From: Armadillidium nasatum
Lineage: Eukaryota; Arthropoda; Malacostraca; Isopoda; Armadillidiidae
Reading direction: 5' to 3'
Assembly (NCBI GenBank): GCA_009176605.1
Contig: SEYY01006551.1
Location: forward strand, 1-29,821
Length of the DNA stretch: 29,821 nt
The position numbers were made by a program, and so were the translations under genes. The stretch's first letter is position 1, and each line of letters opens with the position of its first letter. The notes below the pieces were generated by a model. It did not search any database and had not been told where the DNA came from. It saw only the letters and a list, made by a program, of their open reading frames with translations. This document shows positions 23,582 to 29,821 of the stretch, piece after piece.

Positions 23582-23787
23582 AGGTCAAGGTCAAGGTCAC
23601 AAATAGGTCAAATTTTTTATTTGACCTCCGAGGTCAAAATCATCTAAATAAATGTTGTACCGCTATTCAAGATCTTTTAAATGGTCTTTACACGATGCTT
23701 CTAAGTGCCATAGAAGCCGAGATATTGTATTTTGACCTCGGACTACTCTCTGAAAATTGACATTTTTGACCAAAGTTTCAAAGGTCA
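23582..23787. promoter_or_regulatory. Cluster of eight AGGTCA half-sites (right arm)
   Basis: Mirror copy of the left-arm cluster: AGGTCA three times in a row at 23582-23599, a further direct site, the everted TGACCTCCGAGGTCA pair, and two more. All eight half-sites are intact in both arms. Confidence 0.5.
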
Positions 23788-23934
23788 TATCTTCTGAACC
23801 GTATGAGCTAGAGACCTGCAATAAACGCCATTCATATTTTCTCAACAAGATCTGTTAGTGTGCCATTTTTCATAAAAATCGAAAGGGGTCACGGAAAAAA
23901 TTGCCAAATTTCGGTTGAAGTGACGTGGAATGAC

Positions 23935-24034
<100 letters not shown>

Positions 24035-24046
24035 AATGGAATGAAG

Positions 24047-24210
24047 TATCGGTATCGGCAAGTATCGGCATATTAAGTATCGGTATCGGCAAGTATCGGC
24101 ATATTAAGTATCGGTATCGGAAAGTATCGGCATATTAAGTATCGAAAACCGGCATCGGTATCAGGCTTTTAAATATCGGTATCAGCAAAAAATTACTAAT
24201 ACCGACACCA
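24047..24210. repeat. 31-bp tandem repeat built from TATCGG words
   Basis: Three near-perfect units (AGTATCGGTATCGGCAAGTA then TCGGCATATTA), then a degenerate tail ending ACCGACACCAATACCAG. It starts 15 bp from (TA)n tract 10. The CGGTATC/GATACCG words also form the palindrome near 16.1 kb. Confidence 0.85.
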
Positions 24211-24732
24211 ATACCAGCCTTTTTTTAAGTAACTTAATCCCTTTGGCTTACATTTTTTGGAATGTTCAGTTTCTTTGACTCTAAAGTTTTGAATACCACG
24301 AAACATTGTTTTTCTTGATTTTCCAAATTTTCTATTAATTAATTACTAATTAACTGTTAATTGCATTTTTTTGGCTTATATTCTATATTTCTGTAACTAC
24401 AGATCCGATTTTGGTTAAATTTGGACAGTTTACTCTTTGTATAGAATAGATCAACTTGTTATTCTTAATTGTTTATTCATTTAATTAAATTAATAAAATT
24501 ATGTAATTTTTATTATTACGTAACATTTTGAAACATCGTTTCCCGATAATTTTCCAGAACATTGATATGTTGCTTTCCACTAAAATTGTTTTGAAAAGCA
24601 TAAAACTGCTTTTCAATTTATTTTCATGCCATTTACTTCATACAATTTGGTTTTTTTTTTTTAAATAGTTTATTTTTATTTTAATCCTTAATTAATCCAC
24701 TAGTAACATATTAAGATAGTAACCAAGGTACA

Positions 24733-24734
<2 letters not shown>
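24211..24734. other. Unassigned AT-rich DNA
   Basis: Noncoding, with T runs near 24650-24661; no recognised feature. Confidence 0.5.

Positions 24735-24824
<90 letters not shown>
24735..24824. repeat. (TA)n microsatellite 11
   Basis: About 90 bp of pure TA adjoining the LINE 5' region. Confidence 0.97.
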
Positions 24825-24826
<2 letters not shown>

Positions 24827-25963
24827 GGAGGACATAGCGCTGTCCAAAGCGATGCAAGTACCCACCTCTGGGCATAACCCGAGGAGTGATAGGATGGGCT
24901 ACACCATTCCATTTCACTCTGTTGCCCTTTGATTCGTTCCTTTTCGCGTTTCACTTTCTCAGAGGGTCTCTTGTGCACCCTCGCCTCATATTGGAGTGTC
25001 TATGCTTCCACTTCTCCTTCCCCCAACTTCCTTCTCATGTTCCAACAAATTTACAAGCGCTTACTCGTACATTGCCTTTCTTAAAAAAAAATAAAATAAA
25101 ATGGTGAAACTCAAAGCAGCCTCAGAGATGCTTCGAGGGGCGGCATCCAAAGAATGACCTTCATCCACACCTCACCCCATCATCACATGAGAGTTGGCGC
25201 CACCGATGATGGGGATGGTGCAGCCAGGACCCCGCGTTTGGCTTGCCCCGGCTCACAGTGTTCTTTTTTTTATTAATTTCTGTAATATTCATAATCTTTT
25301 TTCTAATTTCCCCTTTGTCGAACATCATCTCTCTTCTTCTAAGCCTCATCTCTTTTTCCTAACCGAAACTCAAATGTATGAATGTGCTGACAGCAAACCT
25401 TATTCTGTTACCCCCTACTGTCTCTATCCTCAATTTTCAGCCAAAGGCGTGTGTTCCGCATATGTTCGCAACAATGTTATTTGCTCTTGTGTCTCAATAA
25501 ATGGAGTCTACTGAATTCTCAACTTTATAGCTTAAGCTCTCTTGCAATTCTACTACTAAATTTATTTGTTCTGTCTATTTATCTCCTAATTTTACTGACT
25601 ATAAAAAATTCTTTGACTATGTAAACTCCAAAATAGAGAACATTCTTTCTTCTTCTCATATATCCAAAATCATCATTTTAGGTGATTTAATGTTCAACAC
25701 CACCAATGGCTTTCCTCTAGTTCTCATGGCCAGCTGGTGAACAGCTTTTTTCTATCCAGAATAACCTTGGGCAGTTGGTGCACCACCCTACCTGTATCCC
25801 TGACTGTATTGGTGATGAACTCAATATACTTGATTTTTTCTTAACTTCATATACTGTTAAACTTTTTCCTCCTCTGGGTTCATCCGATCACCTTCTTATA
25901 TCTGTATCTTGTTCTGTCTCTTCAAGTCTTCGGCAATAACAGTACTCGCCTTTGGTGAGACGT
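24825..25963 (+). pseudogene. LINE 5' UTR and AP-type endonuclease remnant
   Basis: GC-richer 5' UTR-like sequence (24825-25235) is followed by an endonuclease read in several frames: SNFPFVEHHLSSSKPHLFFL then TETQ (Glu of the active site), a frame giving GDFNVQHHQW after correction of one base near 25690 (LGDFN block), and GSSDHLLISVS near 25875-25915 (catalytic SDH). Such endonucleases nick the target for reverse transcription. The sequence is cut off at about 25963 just after a RLW-like motif that normally starts the next block, exactly where copy B begins. The family resembles LINEs I know from decapod genomes. The left edge meets (TA)n tract 11. Confidence 0.78.
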
Positions 25964-25974
25964 TGAAGTGGAGA

Positions 25975-26019
25975 GTGGAAGGACTTGATGAGCCGGGCAA
26001 CTCATCATCCCTCTTCCAC
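25975..26019 (+). other. Conserved hairpin at the LTR start
   Basis: Outer stem GTGGAA / TTCCAC (25975-25980, 26014-26019) and inner stem GATGAG / CTCATC (25987-25992, 26001-26006) with an 8-base loop. The same stems are present in copy A at 241-286, where the loop differs by one base. Confidence 0.55.
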
Positions 26020-27459
26020 TAGTAGAATTATAGAAATGTTTATCATTTTTCCATTTTTTTTTCACAAATTATGAAAACTTTATATGGTATACTACAGTTC
26101 TCTTTATTTTACAGATTGAGATTATTGAATTGAGAAATTTATAATAATTGTTTTGTTTTTTTTAAAAAAGTACATTCTATAATTATCATAGTGTTTATAC
26201 AACTATATGAATGTTAATACGCCTAAACTAAATTTGTAATTTTGCTTTGTTACAATTGAAATCGTGAAAACAAAATTATTAAAAATATAGGACTTCCAAT
26301 TGAAGTAAAATTGGTAAGAATATGAAAAAATAAAGTAGGTGCCTTAGTCATAGTAAACTAAGTGAATAAATTGTGATATAATATATAATGAATATAAATT
26401 ATTAATAAATATCTAATAAGTGTATTCTTAACAGTGACCTGTTAACTGACGTGGAAAATCTTTTGAACCATAAGAAAACCCTTAAATGTTTTGCCTATAA
26501 CATTAAGGTATTTTATAACTTTATAAAATAGATATAATGATTATATAACATTATAATAAATGGATTATATATGTATAAATAATTATGTATGCTTAATTGA
26601 ATTTATATGTTTTTTTTTTAGGGTTTTTTATTTGGGGCTTATTTTTCTTTGCTTTCATTGAGCTTGCAGAGATTTTCCACGAACTGCCAATTGTCAATTG
26701 GTTGTGTTTTGGTGACTCAGAGTGGAACAAGGGAGCAAGATATTGATAGCAATTAATTTAACTTAGAGAGCACAGTTAAGCCACACATTTATATTGTAGT
26801 TAGTACCGTAATTCTTTTCTTCTTGTTACTAACCACTTCCTCTATTTTTTCCTTTCTCAGTCCTTGTGGCTTACGGTTGGAGGTCTTTAGCGTGCACAGT
26901 CGGGTCCGGTAATACTTGAGATAGAGGAGGTCTTGTTGGCCCCTGTTATGCATTCTGGAAAGTAAAGAAAATAACTTTAATAATATTTTGTATTTAAGTT
27001 GCGTTCATTCGATTATTATTGTGCCTTACAATATTCACGCTTGAAAACTCATTACTTTTGTTAATTTGTAATTTTTTGCATATATTTGATTATTATTGGC
27101 ATTGTAATATTAATGTCAAGTAATTATTTGTTAAATTGAAACCTTTAAGTATATAATAATCCTTAAATAAAGAAGTTAATGTATGAAAGCTTGAATTGAT
27201 TTACCTGTGTTTGAAGACTTGAGTGTGATTTTGATCTAATAGGAATGGAATGGTTGAAGTTTGATTAGGTAGAACGGATCTTCGCAGATAGATATTTCTT
27301 CATTTATCTCCTTGTGCTTGACGTCCATTACAGTCTTAGAAATAAAATACCGTTCATTAGGGGGTAAGTCATCACACTTCCTATTTCCTTGTATATTGTA
27401 GAAAGATTAGTAGGTAGGGCAAAACAGTTCGGGGCCAAGCGCCAGCTTATAGGGAACAC

Positions 27460-27465
27460 AATAAA
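27460..27465 (+). terminator. Candidate poly(A) signal in the LTR
   Basis: AATAAA about 93 bases before the PBS, the normal place for the signal ending R. The aligned site in copy A has decayed. Confidence 0.45.
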
Positions 27466-27558
27466 TGTAAACTTGTCCCCTTACGTATCTTTTGACTCTT
27501 CAACCTATGTGCTTGCTTGGCGGGCAGTACTCTCCCCTACATATACATAAAAATAAAT

Positions 27559-27576
27559 TGGCGCCCGAACAGGGAC
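27559..27576 (+). promoter_or_regulatory. Intact tRNA-Lys(UUU) primer-binding site
   Basis: TGGCGCCCGAACAGGGAC is the exact 18-base complement of the 3' end of tRNA-Lys(UUU) as used by lentiviruses and, to my knowledge, Osvaldo. It starts right after an AT-rich LTR end. Confidence 0.92.
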
Positions 27577-28071
27577 GTCGAGCCACGCTTACGAGACTGT
27601 GTTGAGTGTCGGTTAGGAAGGAAATCCTGAGGGATTGATCTAAGATAGGAAAAATTGATAATATAAATAGACATTGTGTAAGAAACAGAAATTGGTAAAT
27701 AGCAGAATCAAAGAAGTAAATAGAAAATAGAGGATAAAATAATAGATGGTCAAGGTATAACTGAGAGTATACATGGTGTGAAAGTCTTGTATAAATTATA
27801 TTGTCATAGTTTTCACTGTCTAAACTGTTCTTTTTCTTCATAGACACCGTAGACTTAGCTTAACAATTTGAAATATATTACATTGAAATACATTTTTTAA
27901 TTGATATTCTTTTTATATATTAGCGTCTCTTGAGACACTCATATATACACTGTACAGGTAACATTGAAAAGTGAGCCATCCCTTATATCTATTTATAGAT
28001 ATAAGAAGTGTTGGTTTAACTTACCAGGAGTCAAAGAAATTCCTTTTTGCTTATATTATTGAGAATACAAA
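27577..28071 (+). other. 5' leader of copy B
   Basis: 495 bases from PBS to gag ATG. Contains a stem of the form GCGTCTC/GAGACAC at about 27923-27938 and a second hairpin TTATATCTA / TAGATATAA at about 27984-28006, both with counterparts in copy A. Packaging and dimer signals would be expected here. Confidence 0.55.
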
Positions 28072-29821
28072 ATGTCGGATTTGGAAATTGATCTGGAATC
28101 TTATTTGGCAATGGCAGAAGTCAGTAGTCCACTTGAAATGGAGAAGACAACCGGTGACCACTGGTGTAAGTGATGTGACAGGAGCAGAAGGGGTAATATC
28201 AGCCAAGGCTGTAACTGAGATAATAGGCAATTTAGGAAAACAAATGCAGGATTTAAACCATCAATTAACCCAAATTCGTGTGACAACTCCGATAACAGCC
28301 CCAACCCAGAAAATTGATGAAGTATTTATCACTATTCCTAAAGACGAAAGTATAAATACAACAACCACCCCTACGCATTTACCAGAACTGAGCGTACGAC
28401 CAAAGATGACTGTATTATTGCCTTTCGAAAGTAGTGGAAACTCTGTAGTAAAAATCCCAGATGACTTTACTAATATAACTCAGGAAACAAATATCAGAAC
28501 TGTAGCAACCTCTACAGTATCCTCTTGTTTATATACTCAAACTCCTACTACTATCGTTAAATGTAGGATCTGGAAAACCATATCAACCACCCCAAACAAC
28601 ATATCCGTCACATCAGTACCAACCAGCCACGTGTCAGACAATAGATCAACCAACATATACAATACCTCAACAAACCAGGTATCAACCTTATGTACCACCA
28701 AATGTGAATAGTTTTGTACCAATGGGACCCAGTATGATAACCCCCCAATATCAATTAGACAGTATTCAACAACAGTTGTCGTTACTTACACAAACAGTAT
28801 CTTTGTTAACAGTTTTGGTTAATAATTCCCAAAAACCCAAAGTCTTGGAGCCAAAGATTTTCAGTTATGAAAAAGAACATGATTTGCATAAATTTCTAGA
28901 ACAGTTTGAAAAATATTGTAATAACAAATATCCACAGAGCCAAGATCAATGGTTGAGACTTATGGAAAATTATTTATCAGGAAAATTCCTGCGATTATAC
29001 ACTGTGGTAACTAAAACGGTAACAGATTACCTTACGGTAAAACAAGTTCTTATCAGGTGGTATAATCAGGAGGAAAAAAAAAAGAAATGAAAACAAATTA
29101 CGAGCATATCATTCCGCAAAGAGACAACCTGGAGAAGATGTAAATTTATTCGCTCTGAGATTAGAACAATTAGGTTGTCAGGCTTTTCCTGGTGTAAACA
29201 TGCGAGAGCACGAATCTCTGAGAACAGCCTTCATGTTAAGTTTACCTTTGAATGTTCAGAGAAAACTCAGAGAATACATTATTCAAAATGACATCAATAC
29301 ACAGACTAAAGTTCCATGGGAAAGACTTGTAATGCTAGCAGACTCTTATGATCGAGAATTCCAAACAGATAATGAATTGGTATCTTCCTTATATAGAGAA
29401 CCGGAGAAGAGCAGTCAAGTCATACAACTTGATGCCCCAGAGGCTGACATAGAAGTAATACAAATTGATACGATAATTCCCCAGACCACATGGAGTGAAA
29501 CTTTAAAACAGGGTTTACCCCAGAAATCAAAAATGATTAACAAATTACCACCAAATACTTCACAGAATAACAAAAAGAATAGAACAATGAACAACCCCAA
29601 TAACTACCCGACTGATAATAATCAGAACGCCCAAATGAGAAAAGAAACCTCTCTTTCTAACAATTCTTGTAGTTATTGTGGATTCAGAGGTCATGTACAT
29701 ACTGAATGCTATAAAAAGCTAGGAATTTGTAGTTATTGTAAACAGAAAGGCCACATCCGCAGAGATTGTTGGAATAAGAATAATGGAAATGTACCTCCAA
29801 CAGGAGAGAAAGTTTATGAAT
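28072..29821 (+). pseudogene. gag: Gag of copy B, two frameshifts, runs off the window
   Basis: Structural polyprotein of the particle. It starts at ATG 28072 (MSDLEIDLESYLAMAEVSS), the start shared with copy A. A frameshift near 28135-28165 moves it to the frame giving TGVSDVTGAEGVISAKAVTE. Another switch near 28560-28710 leads to the capsid part (KIFSYEKEHDLHKFLEQFEK, then WLRLMENYLSG), which ends at 29090 in an A10 run, and the frame from 29086 (NENKLRAYHSAKRQPGEDVN) continues open to the end of the window. Two zinc knuckles, CSYCGFRGHVHTEC (29668-29709) and CSYCKQKGHIRRDC (29728-29769), have full CX2CX4HX4C spacing. It counts as broken unless the A-run shift is programmed or a sequence error. 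Confidence 0.85.
29668..29769 (+). other. Two intact CCHC zinc knuckles in copy B Gag
   Basis: Both knuckles keep all Cys and His residues and lie 18 bases apart. They bind element RNA during packaging. Copy A retains only the first. Confidence 0.92.

Larger units (their letters stand above)
25964..27558 (+). repeat. Putative 5' LTR of copy B
   Basis: The right edge is set by the PBS at 27559; the last 350 bases align with the copy A LTR. The left edge is placed at TGAAGTGG because the adjoining LINE stops there and the first 300 bases recur at the other window end downstream of the third ORF of copy A. A length near 1.6 kb is long but known for Osvaldo-like elements. An AATAAA lies at 27460-27465, suiting an R/U5 border shortly after. 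TCAGTC at about 26855-26862 resembles an arthropod initiator. If the left 300 bp are a separate repeat, the LTR would be shorter. Confidence 0.5.
25964..29821 (+). mobile_element. Ty3/Gypsy-type LTR retrotransposon, copy B (cut by the window edge)
   Basis: Putative LTR, PBS, leader and gag in order on the plus strand; pol would follow outside the window. It is related to copy A but better preserved in gag. It seems to have inserted into a LINE endonuclease. It and copy A are transcribed away from each other. Confidence 0.85.

Noticed and set aside
25948-25956. CCTTTGGTG shared just before both LTR starts as an extension of the repeat
   Set aside because: In copy B it fits the LINE RLW coding motif, and in copy A it precedes a G-rich tract; the match ends after nine bases and is probably coincidence.

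Overview
The window looks like intergenic, transposon-filled DNA from an animal, most likely an arthropod and probably a decapod crustacean. That is an inference from three things: at least five LINE, LTR and Tc1 families packed together, eleven (TA)n tracts (nine of them roughly 85-120 bp) between 14.3 and 24.9 kb, and LINE families of a kind I associate with crab and shrimp genomes. I see no host protein-coding gene, rRNA, tRNA or CRISPR array. Every real coding trace belongs to a mobile element and almost all are frameshifted.

Left block (1-10.5 kb, minus strand): a decayed Ty3/Gypsy-type LTR retrotransposon, copy A. Read leftwards it has a 5' LTR piece (about 10510-10161), a decayed tRNA-Lys primer-binding site, a leader with a duplicated hairpin, gag, protease, reverse transcriptase, RNase H, a degenerate OTU-like domain, integrase (HHCC, DX35E, GPY/F) and a long acidic pol tail ending near 2300. 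About 600 bp further on, after a plausible splice acceptor, lies a third ORF in the place where errantivirus-like elements keep env, but here resembling an SGNH/GDSL hydrolase. It is followed by a G-rich tract and a 297-bp sequence running off the window that is probably the start of the 3' LTR.

Right block (25.96-29.82 kb, plus strand): copy B, a relative in the opposite orientation. It has a putative long LTR, an intact 18-nt PBS matching tRNA-Lys(UUU), a leader and gag with two CCHC zinc knuckles, and runs off the window. It appears to have inserted into the endonuclease region of a LINE (24.8-25.96 kb). PBS type, long LTR and a third ORF recall the Osvaldo clade, but that placement is tentative.

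Middle (10.5-24.8 kb): an I/Jockey-type LINE with RNase H (11.24-13.35 kb, minus), then DNA cut into segments by the (TA)n tracts. The segments hold minisatellites, a near-perfect palindrome, hammerhead-like motifs of the Penelope type, a LINE 3' end with an (AAT)n tail, a hAT-like terminus, a broken Tc1/mariner transposase, a second LINE fragment, and a 1.1-kb inverted repeat (21417-22512 / 22866-24031) whose arms each carry eight AGGTCA nuclear-receptor half-sites.

The most interesting items are the OTU-like domain with its catalytic Cys replaced by Ala, the SGNH-like ORF in the env slot, the foldback element with AGGTCA clusters, and the repeated coincidence of element ends with (TA)n tracts.
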